DNA of 5,613 nt from Gammaproteobacteria bacterium. Lineage in GTDB: Bacteria; Pseudomonadota; Gammaproteobacteria; HK1. Shown in pieces: positions 1 through 5,524 of the stretch. Below the pieces are notes generated by a model. The model made no database searches and had not been told where the DNA came from. It worked only from the letters and a program-made list of their open reading frames with translations. The stretch's first letter is position 1; each line of letters starts with the position of its first letter. Made by a program: the position numbers and the translations under genes. The DNA lies in the NCBI GenBank assembly GCA_022822245.1, contig JAJECB010000498.1, positions 1-5,613 on the forward strand. The letters are read 5' to 3'.

Positions 1-36
1 CCGCCGCCCGCGAGCCTGAATTGCCAGTAACCAACC

Positions 37-43
37 AGGGGAG
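37..43 (+). promoter_or_regulatory. Ribosome binding site of hyuA
   Basis: AGGGGAG lies 10 bases upstream of the ATG at 54. It decides the start against the alternative in-frame TTG at 21, which would add 11 residues not expected before the family's first strand (YRVGVDIGG). Confidence 0.65.
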
Positions 44-53
44 AAGCCCGACC

Positions 54-2153
54 ATGGACCGCTATCGCGTCGGTGTCGACATCGGCGGAACCTTCACCGA
101 CATCGTGTTCCTCGACTCCGGGGGCCGGGTCCTCACCCGCAAGGTGTCCTCGAGCGTCGAGGACTACGCACAGGCGATCGCGAGCGGTCTCGCGCAGGTC
201 TTCGACGAGACCTCCCTCGCCGGGGCGGACGTGGCCGAGGTCCGGCACGGCACGACGGTCGCGTCCAACGCGATCCTCGAGAACAAGGGAGCGCTCACCG
301 GCCTCATCACGACGCGCGGCTTCCGGGACGTGCTCGAGCTCCGGAACCTTCGCATGCCGCGCCTCTACGACCTCGGGTGGGAGAAGCCGGCGGAGCTCGT
401 CGAGCGCTATCTCCGGGTCGAGGTGGAGGAGCGGATCAATTCGAGCGGGGACGTCGTCGTCCCGCTCGCGCGCGAGGCGGCCGAGGCGGCGGTGGACCGG
501 CTCGTCGCCCAGGGCGTCGAGGCGATCGCGGTCTGCCTCCTCAACTCCTTCGAGAACCCCGCCCACGAGCTGCTGATGAAGGAGGTGCTCGCGGAGCGCG
601 CCCCCCATCTCGTCTCGTGCATCAGCTACGACGTGCTGCCGGAGGTCAAGGAGTACGAGCGGACCTCGACGACCGTGGTCAACGCCTACGTCATGCCGAC
701 GGTGGCGCGCTACCTCGAGTCGCTCCGCCGGGAGCTCGCCGCCGCTTCGGTCGATGCGCCGGTCATGCTCATGCAGTCGAACGGCGGGCTCACCACCGTC
801 GAGGACGCCATCCGCCTCCCGTGCAACATCATCGAATCGGGGCCGGCGGGCGGAGTGGTGGGCGCCCAGGCCCTCGCGCGCAAGGTGGGGCTGCCGGACG
901 TCATCACCCTCGACATGGGCGGGACCACCGCCAAGGCGTCGCTCGTCGAGGGCGGGGAGTTCACGCGGTCGCTCGAGTACAGCGTAGGCGGCGGCATCAT
1001 GCAGGGGTCGCGGCTCCTCACCGGGTCCGGCTACCTCATCAAGGTGCCGGCCATCGATCTCGCGGAGGTCGGGGCGGGCGGCGGCTCCATCGTCCGGATC
1101 GACGCGGGCGGCTCGATGCAATGCGGGCCGGAGAGCGCGGGGGCGGTGCCGGGGCCGGTCTGCTACGACCAGGGCGGCGAGGACCCGACGATCACCGACG
1201 CGAACGTCATCCTCGGCTACATCAACCCGAAACACCTGGTGGGGGGCGAGCTCACCCTGAACGCGGCGCGCGGCCGCGCGGTCTTCGAGGACCGGGTCGC
1301 CCGCCCCCTCGGCCTCGACGTCGCCCACGCCGCCTACGGCGCCCACCAGATCGCGGCCTCGAACATGATCCGGGCCATCCGCTCGGTGTCGAGCGAGCGC
1401 GGGCGCGACCCGCGGCGCTACACCATGTTCGCCTTCGGCGGCAACGGGCCGCTCTTCGCCGCGACGATGGCGGCGGCCCTGCACATGAAGCGGATCCTCG
1501 TGCCGCCGGCGCCGGGGCTCTTCTCCGCCTTCGGCCTCCTCTACGCCGATGTCGAGCACCACTACTCGCGGACGTTCCGGCGGGTGCTGGTGGAATCGGA
1601 CCCGGCCGAGATCGACGGTGCGTGGCGGGCGCTCGAGGACGAGGGCCGCGCCCAGCTTGCGCACGAGGGGTTCCCGGCGGAGCGGATGCGGTTCCGGCGC
1701 ACCGCGAACCTGCACTACAAGGGGCAGCTCTACGAGCTCAGCGTGACGGCTCCGCCCGTTCCGGCGAGCGGAGCGATCGATCGGGCCTGGCTCGAGGGGC
1801 TCGCCGAGGCCTTCGGCGAGGAGCACGAGCGCACCTACGGCCACCGGGCGGGGCCCGAGGAGCCGGTCGAGCTCGTGAACATGGTGCTGGTGGCGGAGGG
1901 CCTCCCGGACGCGCCGGTGGTACCCGACACCCTGCGCCTCGATCGGTCCGAGGACGGAGCGGGGGGCGGTTCACGCAATGCCTACTTCGGCCCCGACGCG
2001 GGCTGGATCGAGACCCCCGTGGTGCGGCGCTCCGACCTCGCGAGGGGCGCGGCGGGGCCCCTCATCGTGGAGGAGTACGACGCGACCTGCCTCGTGCCGT
2101 CCGGCGGCCGCGCCTCCCTCGACGACTACGGCAGCATCGTCCTCGACCTCTGA
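54..2153 (+). CDS. hyuA: Hydantoinase/5-oxoprolinase family protein, HyuA-type (alpha) subunit
   Basis: This 699-residue protein has the full usual length of HyuA subunits, which work with HyuB in ATP-dependent hydrolysis of cyclic amides (N-methylhydantoin or 5-oxoproline); the same fold forms the acetone carboxylase beta subunit. Seen: an N-terminal ASKHA phosphate loop (GVDIGGTFTD, residues 7-16), HGTT at 65-68, ESGPAGG at 261-267, a second phosphate loop DMGGTTAK at 287-294 and FGGNGP at 461-466. Residues about 500-699 form the C-terminal domain. The ATG at 54 is preferred because AGGGGAG lies 10 bases before it and the protein then begins MDRYRVGVDIGG; the in-frame TTG at 21 has no Shine-Dalgarno. 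It ends far short of the roughly 1,280-residue single-chain oxoprolinases, so it is the two-subunit type. No hyuB follows; both other frames upstream close (TGA 17-19, TAA 28-30), so a preceding gene could end there. The exact substrate cannot be read from sequence. Confidence 0.93.
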   Translation: MDRYRVGVDIGGTFTDIVFLDSGGRVLTRKVSSSVEDYAQAIASGLAQVFDETSLAGADVAEVRHGTTVASNAILENKGALTGLITTRGFRDVLELRNLRMPRLYDLGWEKPAELVERYLRVEVEERINSSGDVVVPLAREAAEAAVDRLVAQGVEAIAVCLLNSFENPAHELLMKEVLAERAPHLVSCISYDVLPEVKEYERTSTTVVNAYVMPTVARYLESLRRELAAASVDAPVMLMQSNGGLTTVEDAIRLPCNIIESGPAGGVVGAQALARKVGLPDVITLDMGGTTAKASLVEGGEFTRSLEYSVGGGIMQGSRLLTGSGYLIKVPAIDLAEVGAGGGSIVRIDAGGSMQCGPESAGAVPGPVCYDQGGEDPTITDANVILGYINPKHLVGGELTLNAARGRAVFEDRVARPLGLDVAHAAYGAHQIAASNMIRAIRSVSSERGRDPRRYTMFAFGGNGPLFAATMAAALHMKRILVPPAPGLFSAFGLLYADVEHHYSRTFRRVLVESDPAEIDGAWRALEDEGRAQLAHEGFPAERMRFRRTANLHYKGQLYELSVTAPPVPASGAIDRAWLEGLAEAFGEEHERTYGHRAGPEEPVELVNMVLVAEGLPDAPVVPDTLRLDRSEDGAGGGSRNAYFGPDAGWIETPVVRRSDLARGAAGPLIVEEYDATCLVPSGGRASLDDYGSIVLDL

Positions 2154-2175
2154 CCGGCGCCGGCATCGGCGCCGG
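2154..2175 (+). terminator. Hairpin directly after the hyuA stop, possible terminator
   Basis: CCGGCGCC (2154-2161) and GGCGCCGG (2168-2175) form a perfect 8-bp all-G/C stem with a 6-base loop, starting at the first base after the TGA. No T tract follows, so it is not a classical intrinsic terminator. It could still mark the transcript 3' end or block exonucleases. The position supports a role; the mechanism is inferred. Confidence 0.4.
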
Positions 2176-2213
2176 CCGCCGCGGGCGGGATCCCCCTCCA
2201 ACGTTTCCCGGCG

Positions 2214-2237
2214 CTGGCGGTCGGGTGCTGGCCCTCT
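2214..2237 (+). repeat. Direct repeat copy 1 (24 bases)
   Basis: This copy matches 2445-2468 at 21 of 24 positions; the last 19 bases differ only once. The shared core is GGTCGGGTGCTG followed by SCCCTCT. The copies are 231 bases apart, start to start, and bracket the interleaved inverted repeats. Confidence 0.6.
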
Positions 2238-2259
2238 TGCATGCACCATCCAATAACCC

Positions 2260-2318
2260 ATTGAGCCGCGGTCTTGGTCCGCCGGCTCGGGGGCAGGCCC
2301 CTTCCTCCGCGGCTCAAT
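2260..2318. repeat. Inverted repeat A, 12 bp perfect
   Basis: ATTGAGCCGCGG (2260-2271) is the exact reverse complement of CCGCGGCTCAAT (2307-2318), leaving a 35-base interior. The 3' arm lies inside the loop of inverted repeat B, so the two repeats interleave. Confidence 0.75.
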
Positions 2319-2355
2319 CCAACCCGCTCCGGAAGGAACCTGCCCCCGAGCCGGC
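2281..2355. repeat. Inverted repeat B, 17 bp perfect plus a 6-bp inner stem
   Basis: The 17 bases at 2281-2297 (GCCGGCTCGGGGGCAGG) are the exact reverse complement of 2339-2355. After a 2-by-2 mismatch, CCTTCC (2300-2305) also pairs with GGAAGG (2331-2336). The 25-base central segment holds the 3' arm of inverted repeat A. No T tract follows on either strand, so a simple intrinsic terminator is unlikely. It may be a mobile palindromic element or a structured RNA; the sequence does not say which. Confidence 0.78.
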
Positions 2356-2444
2356 TAGCTACCGAGAACCCGGGCCTTGTACGACCCGCGGCACGATGTC
2401 CCTGCACGTCGGCGTAACGGCTCCGCCGCGAGAACTCCCCTGTC

Positions 2445-2468
2445 CTTGTGGTCGGGTGCTGCCCCTCT
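2445..2468 (+). repeat. Direct repeat copy 2 (24 bases)
   Basis: This is the second copy of the repeat at 2214-2237, with three differences. It runs straight into the C-rich tract, whose first C run (2462-2465) is part of the repeat. Confidence 0.6.
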
Positions 2469-2485
2469 CCCCCTCCCCCTCCCCC
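2462..2485 (-). other. G-quadruplex motif on the minus strand (C-rich tract on plus)
   Basis: On the plus strand four runs of C (2462-2465, 2469-2473, 2475-2479, 2481-2485) are separated by 3, 1 and 1 bases. The minus strand therefore has four G runs of 4-5 with very short loops, the pattern expected of a stable parallel G-quadruplex. The core is three tandem CCCCCT units, so replication slippage may have built it. Folding in vivo is inferred. Confidence 0.6.
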
Positions 2486-2549
2486 TCCGGGGCCAAGGTC
2501 GCAGAGTCCCGCGGCCGGTGGACCGATGCTGGTCCTTCCCCCCACCCCG

Positions 2550-2572
2550 AAGCCCCTCCCATGGAGAGGCTT
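2550..2572. repeat. Imperfect hairpin/palindrome
   Basis: AAGCCCCTC (2550-2558) pairs with GAGAGGCTT (2564-2572) around the 5-base loop CCATG, with one C-A mismatch. It resembles the palindromic intergenic repeats of high-GC proteobacteria, an impression from memory and not from a search. The T residues at its end belong to the stem, so it is a poor intrinsic terminator. Confidence 0.45.
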
Positions 2573-2622
2573 TGCCCCCTCCAGCGAGAAATTGCCCGGC
2601 TTGACGAGTCGGACAGTCAGCC

Positions 2623-2651
2623 TTGACCGGGCCGCCGGCCGTTGGCATGCT
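2623..2651 (+). promoter_or_regulatory. Weak candidate sigma-70 promoter for the Uma2 gene
   Basis: TTGACC (2623-2628) matches the -35 consensus at 5 of 6 bases. CATGCT (2646-2651), 17 bases further on, matches TATAAT at only 3 of 6, including the important second A and last T. The site is about 94 bases before the start codon. Another TTGACG at 2601 has no credible -10 at 17 bases. Confidence 0.28.
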
Positions 2652-2732
2652 TTGCCGCGTGCTGCCCGTTCGCGGCGCGGGCGGCCCGGAAGGGACGAAC
2701 GGTGAGGGCCTTCGTTCCGTGGCCCCGAGCAC

Positions 2733-2739
2733 AGGGAGA
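2733..2739 (+). promoter_or_regulatory. Ribosome binding site of the Uma2-family gene
   Basis: AGGGAGA lies 5 bases before the ATG at 2745. It supports this start even though the first 25 or so residues are low-complexity and not conserved-looking. Confidence 0.6.
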
Positions 2740-2744
2740 CGCTC

Positions 2745-3761
2745 ATGGAGCATCCGCGTTCGTCCGCGACCAGCAGGCGACAACCCGCGCGCGAGCCGCG
2801 CTCTTCCCCTTCGACCGCACCCTTCCGGCCGGAAGACTTTCCCGGCTGCGAGTCGTTCCACCTGCCGGCGCGTGAAGTCGACCTCCATGAGGGGAGGATC
2901 GAGTTCTGGGACGGGCGCACCGAGACGGCGTGGCGGGTCCGCGATGTCTCCATCCAGCACGACGGGCCGTCCCGGCGTCTGGTGGAGATGGCCACGCGGG
3001 TCGCGACGTTGCGCGGCTCGCGAATCGCCTGTTTCGGCTCGTCGGGTCTGGTGCGCCGGGACGAGAGGGGCCGCAAGCGCTGGCTGATGCAGGCGGACGA
3101 GGTGCTCTACCTGCACCCGGCCCGGGCGCGGCTGCAAGGCTCGTTGATCGACGTGGACGAGGATCCGCTGCCGGACGTGGTGCTTGAGGTGGATCACACG
3201 ACGGACGTGCGGCGGCGCAAGCTCGGCATCTACATGGAGTGCGGCTTCCCCGAGATCTGGGTGCTGGTGCCGTGGGCGTCGTCGCGCCGGGAGCGAGGGC
3301 TGAGGATCCACGTCCGCGGGGAGGATGGATATCGCGAGGCACCGGAGAGCGCCGCGTTTCCGGGTTGGAAGGCGGAGGAGATCCAGCTCGCGCTCACGGA
3401 GGACCCGCTGTCGGGGCGGGCATGGCGTGCGCTGGAACGGGTGGCTCTGGCGATGGGCGCGCGGGAGGGCACGGGCCCGGAGAACGACCCCCTCATCCGC
3501 TCCGTGAATCGGACGGCAGAGGCGAGGGGCGATGCCAGGGGTTACGCGTGCGGCCATGCACAAGGGCGTGCAGAGGGCCATGTGGAGGGCTGTCTGGAGG
3601 CCGTCGCCACGGCACTTCGAGCCAGAGGCATCGGTTTCACGCGCACCCTGACCGAATACCGGGAACTCTTCGCCGGACACTCAATCGAAGGATTGATGGC
3701 GGCGGCGCTCGAGTGCTCCGACGAGGCCGACTTCCGGCGACGCCTCCGCGACACAGCCTGA
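2745..3761 (+). CDS. Uma2 family (DUF820) PD-(D/E)XK endonuclease-like protein
   Basis: This 338-residue protein has a Uma2 core. PDVVLEV at 143-149 supplies the PD and E (D144, E148), followed by TTDVRRRKLGIY with K159 and GFPEIWVLVP at 167-176. These fit the D/E/K set of restriction-endonuclease-like folds. The segment EGRIEFWDGRTETAW (49-63) belongs, from memory, to a Uma2 subgroup. Residues 1-28 are Arg/Ser/Pro-rich and probably disordered. Residues 262-282 form a Gly-x-Ala-x repeat, then an Ala/Leu-rich helix and an acidic-to-basic tail. At 338 residues it is longer than simple Uma2 proteins (about 190), owing to that tail. The physiological role of Uma2 proteins is poorly known, and nuclease activity here is inferred from the fold. 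It stands alone on its strand, preceded by the repeat-rich gap and converging with the toxin-antitoxin remnant, whose residual frame it overlaps by 125 bases on the opposite strand. Confidence 0.86.
   Translation: MEHPRSSATSRRQPAREPRSSPSTAPFRPEDFPGCESFHLPAREVDLHEGRIEFWDGRTETAWRVRDVSIQHDGPSRRLVEMATRVATLRGSRIACFGSSGLVRRDERGRKRWLMQADEVLYLHPARARLQGSLIDVDEDPLPDVVLEVDHTTDVRRRKLGIYMECGFPEIWVLVPWASSRRERGLRIHVRGEDGYREAPESAAFPGWKAEEIQLALTEDPLSGRAWRALERVALAMGAREGTGPENDPLIRSVNRTAEARGDARGYACGHAQGRAEGHVEGCLEAVATALRARGIGFTRTLTEYRELFAGHSIEGLMAAALECSDEADFRRRLRDTA
3528..3590 (+). repeat. Degenerate 12-base tandem repeat inside the Uma2 gene
   Basis: Five 12-base units plus a final GGC encode glycine at residues 262, 266, 270, 274, 278 and 282. 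Alanine stands two residues after the first four (valine at 280). The protein period is Gly-x-Ala-x; the DNA has drifted, so selection on the protein or old slippage are both possible. Similar Gly-spaced tails occur in Rpn/PD-(D/E)XK and Uma2 proteins. Confidence 0.65.
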
Positions 3762-3909
3762 CCCCGTCCACTCCGGTGTGAGGCCGGCATTCCACGTGGG
3801 CATTCGTCGCCCGCAATGGCAGGGTGCGGTTTGCATACTCCACGACGAACGCCATCGCTTCGCGGGCGGCCAACAGCATGTCGAGCAACCGGGCGTCGTC
3901 ATCCCGCAT
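3637..3909 (-). pseudogene. hepT: Truncated HEPN (DUF86, HepT-like) toxin remnant
   Basis: The 90-codon frame begins MRDDDARLLDMLLAAREAMAF, the typical first helix of MntA-associated HEPN (DUF86) toxins. Likeness fades after about residue 29 (near base 3823). The rest is Arg/Pro-rich, unlike HEPN, and runs antisense into the end of the Uma2 gene. Family members are usually about 110-115 residues, with a catalytic R-x(4-6)-H motif in the second half; none is seen here, and the other two minus frames of 3640-3820 show no displaced HEPN half. It is therefore called a 3'-truncated gene, not a frameshift. Its ATG (3907-3909) overlaps the antitoxin stop (3899-3901) by 11 bases, the usual coupled arrangement. 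A short protein could still be made but should lack RNase activity. Confidence 0.75.
3786..3805. repeat. GGCATTC direct repeat flanking CACGTG
   Basis: GGCATTC occurs at 3786-3792 and 3799-3805, separated by the palindrome CACGTG. It lies between the Uma2 stop and the end of recognisable HEPN coding sequence, so it may be a scar of the event that truncated the toxin. Seven bases can also repeat by chance. Confidence 0.35.
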
Positions 3910-4210
3910 GAATCGTCTCGGTGGCCTGAAGAATCGCCTTGCGGCGGATGTAGTTCCGACTCTGCTCGACTGCGGTGCGCTCGATCAGATCCACCTCTCG
4001 GCCAAATATCCCGCTCAGCTCCTCCTGCATTCGAACGATGTCCAGGAGGGTATGCGGCACGCACGGTTCGAAGCTGACCAGCACATCGACATCGCTTTCG
4101 GGATCGAGATCATCCCGAAGCACCGATCCGAACAACGCCAGCTCGGTGATCTGCCAACGCTCGCAAAAGGCGGCGAGTTCGTCCGATGGCAAGGCGATGC
4201 GCGCGCTCAC
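3899..4210 (-). CDS. mntA: MntA-type nucleotidyltransferase (MNT) antitoxin
   Basis: This 103-residue protein is a minimal nucleotidyltransferase. It carries the signature GSX10DXD exactly: G28, S29, then ten residues, then D40-V-D42. The third carboxylate is probably D74 in REVDLI, and the C-terminal NYIRRKAILQATETI is typical of the family. Known biology: MntA antitoxins neutralise HEPN RNases by adding AMP to a tyrosine near the HEPN active site. All catalytic residues seen here are intact. The start is GTG at 4210; it gives the usual short lead before helix one, and no in-frame ATG lies upstream, though no strong Shine-Dalgarno is visible. The gene sits 81 bases downstream of the transporter on the same strand and overlaps the broken HEPN gene by 11 bases. 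It is not the manganese-transport mntA. With its partner truncated, it is an orphan antitoxin. Confidence 0.92.
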   Translation of the reverse strand: MSARIALPSDELAAFCERWQITELALFGSVLRDDLDPESDVDVLVSFEPCVPHTLLDIVRMQEELSGIFGREVDLIERTAVEQSRNYIRRKAILQATETIHAG

Positions 4211-4291
4211 GGCCGAATCGCCGGGCTGCTGTCGATGCCGTCCGTCACCCGTATGCCGCTCGTTCAGGGCAAGGGCGCGAGGGTCCCCCGT

Positions 4292-5170
4292 TCACCGGGA
4301 GGAGCGGCCGCGGCGCGACTCGTGGTGCACCATCCAGCTCGTCGCGGCGACGATGACCGCGCCGCCGAGGAGCACGTGGTTGGCCGGAACCTCGGCGAAG
4401 AACGCGAACCCGAGGAGGGCCGCCCACCCGAGCTGCACGAACTCGAAGGGCTGAAGGGCGGTGAAGTCGGCGTGCTCGATGGCCCGGGTCAGCGAGTAGT
4501 GGGCGACCGCCCCGACCGCGGCCATCACGACGAACCATCCGAGGTGCGCGAGGGTGGGGGTGCGCCAGAAGATGATGGTCGGCACGAGGCCGAAGAGGGC
4601 CATCCACACGTTGAGGTGGAAGACGGCGGAGAGCGTCGAGTCGGTGCGCACGATCACCTTGACCATCATCTTGGCCGAGCCCTGCAGGACGGTGGCGCCG
4701 AGCACGACGAGGGCGCCGAGCGAGATGGCTTCGACCCCGGGGCGCATGATGATGAGCACGCCGACGAGGCCGAGCCCGATCGCCGCCCACCGCGGGACGC
4801 CCGGGCGTTCGCCGAAGAACAGCACCGCCCCGATCGCGACGACGACGGGCGTCGCGAACACGAGGGCGGCCGCGGTCGCGAGCGGGATCAGCGTGAGGGC
4901 GTACACCCAGGCGACCATGCCGCCGAGGTGGGTGAACCCGCGCAGGGCGTTCATGCCGAGCTGCCGGGTGCGGAGCGCCTCCGGTCGGCGCAGGAACAGG
5001 GGCAGCAGGATGATGAACCCGAAGAGGTTCCGGAAGAACATCGTTTCGACCGGTGGGAGATCCGCCGCGACGTGGCGGAGCATCACGTTCATGGTCTGGA
5101 AGCACGGCAGCGACAGCATCAGCCACGCGATGCCGCGGAGGTTCCGGTGACGGGTCGTGAATGCGTGCAT
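4292..5170 (-). CDS. EamA/DMT family transporter (10 TM)
   Basis: This 292-residue inner-membrane protein has two EamA repeats (about residues 11-143 and 150-280). There are about ten hydrophobic helices, near 13-30, 43-60, 75-92, 98-119, 128-143, 150-170, 182-201, 208-227, 238-258 and 264-282. Family marks are FRNLFGF at 46-52, FFGERPG at 118-124 before helix five and the matching FFAEVP at 257-262 in the second half, a sign of internal duplication. The length is normal for the drug/metabolite transporter superfamily, which moves small metabolites; the substrate cannot be told. The ATG at 5168-5170 gives a short polar lead before helix one, but no clear Shine-Dalgarno precedes it. It is the first gene of a possible minus-strand unit with the antitoxin, though the 81-base gap leaves room for a separate promoter. 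Confidence 0.93.
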   Translation of the reverse strand: MHAFTTRHRNLRGIAWLMLSLPCFQTMNVMLRHVAADLPPVETMFFRNLFGFIILLPLFLRRPEALRTRQLGMNALRGFTHLGGMVAWVYALTLIPLATAAALVFATPVVVAIGAVLFFGERPGVPRWAAIGLGLVGVLIIMRPGVEAISLGALVVLGATVLQGSAKMMVKVIVRTDSTLSAVFHLNVWMALFGLVPTIIFWRTPTLAHLGWFVVMAAVGAVAHYSLTRAIEHADFTALQPFEFVQLGWAALLGFAFFAEVPANHVLLGGAVIVAATSWMVHHESRRGRSSR

Positions 5171-5340
5171 GGGTGAGATCGGTCGTCCGGGTTGCTGCTT
5201 CAGGGAGTGCGCCGGGTCTTCGCGGCTGGATCCCCAGCGCCCTTCGGAAGCGGCGGTCGCGGGGCGGCGGAGGGAAGCCGGCGACGGCGCGTGGCGGCTC
5301 GGTTCGGTTCGGAGCAGCGCTTGCGGCCGGCTCAGGCGGC

Positions 5341-5376
5341 GCGGGCCGAGCGCGTGCGCATCAGGTTCCGGCCCGC
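5341..5376. repeat. Inverted repeat, 8 bp
   Basis: GCGGGCCG (5341-5348) is the exact reverse complement of CGGCCCGC (5369-5376), with a 20-base loop. At this GC content such a match can arise by chance, and no function is apparent. Confidence 0.35.
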
Positions 5377-5453
5377 CGGATTGGCGCCTGCCGGAGTCTT
5401 CAAGTTGCCGTCATCTTCACGGTTGCGCCAGGCACGCTGCGGGCTTCCGGGGA

Positions 5454-5524
5454 GCGCGGGCATCCTGCCCGCGGCTCGCCATGGACCCGACGTCGCCCGC
5501 GCGGGCGGGATGGGATGCCCGCGC
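5454..5524. repeat. Imperfect palindromic intergenic repeat element
   Basis: GCGCGGGCATCC (5454-5465) is the exact reverse complement of GGATGCCCGCGC (5513-5524). Inside it GCCCGCG (5467-5473) pairs with CGCGGGC (5500-5506), giving a long bulged hairpin with a 26-base loop. The left arm can instead fold locally (5455-5462 with 5466-5473, loop TCC). GGGAGCGC occurs on both sides (5450-5457 and 5529-5536). It resembles dispersed palindromic repeats common between genes of some high-GC bacteria; that comparison is from memory. Confidence 0.6.

Larger units (their letters stand above)
2154..2744. other. Gene-free region of 591 bases between hyuA and the Uma2 gene
   Basis: No open frame here has recognisable protein features; the translations are low-complexity Pro/Arg/Gly. 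The region is dense in structured DNA: a hairpin at 2154-2175, direct repeat copies at 2214-2237 and 2445-2468, interleaved inverted repeats at 2260-2355, a C-rich tract at 2462-2485 and a hairpin at 2550-2572. A weak candidate promoter lies at 2623-2651. This looks like accumulated intergenic repeat elements rather than a decayed gene. Confidence 0.7.

Noticed and set aside
2239..2250. Shared TGCACCATCC-like words near 2241-2250 and 4326-4335
   Set aside because: The second copy is inside the transporter coding sequence (its Trp-Met-Val-His segment). The match is about 10 bases with no flanking likeness, so chance is sufficient.
377..2626. Long plus-strand open frame of 749 codons overlapping hyuA
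   Set aside because: Its translation is Arg/Gly/Pro-rich with no domain. It is the third-position GC shadow of the HyuA frame, which carries clear motifs.
2642..2656. TTGGCATGCTTTGC as a sigma-54 promoter
   Set aside because: The GG and GC elements are only 8 bases apart (2644-2645 to 2654-2655) instead of the required 10.
2154..2744. CRISPR array or tRNA in the repeat-rich gap
   Set aside because: There are only two copies of one direct repeat with no regular spacers, and no cloverleaf or anticodon arm could be traced.
2355..3680. Minus-strand open frame of 441 codons opposite the Uma2 gene
   Set aside because: It is low-complexity, has no recognisable motif and lies antisense to a gene with a good ribosome binding site and family motifs.
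3824..5176. Plus-strand open frame of 450 codons opposite the antitoxin and transporter
   Set aside because: It is a His/Asp/Glu/Arg-rich shadow of the two minus-strand genes, typical of high-GC antisense frames.
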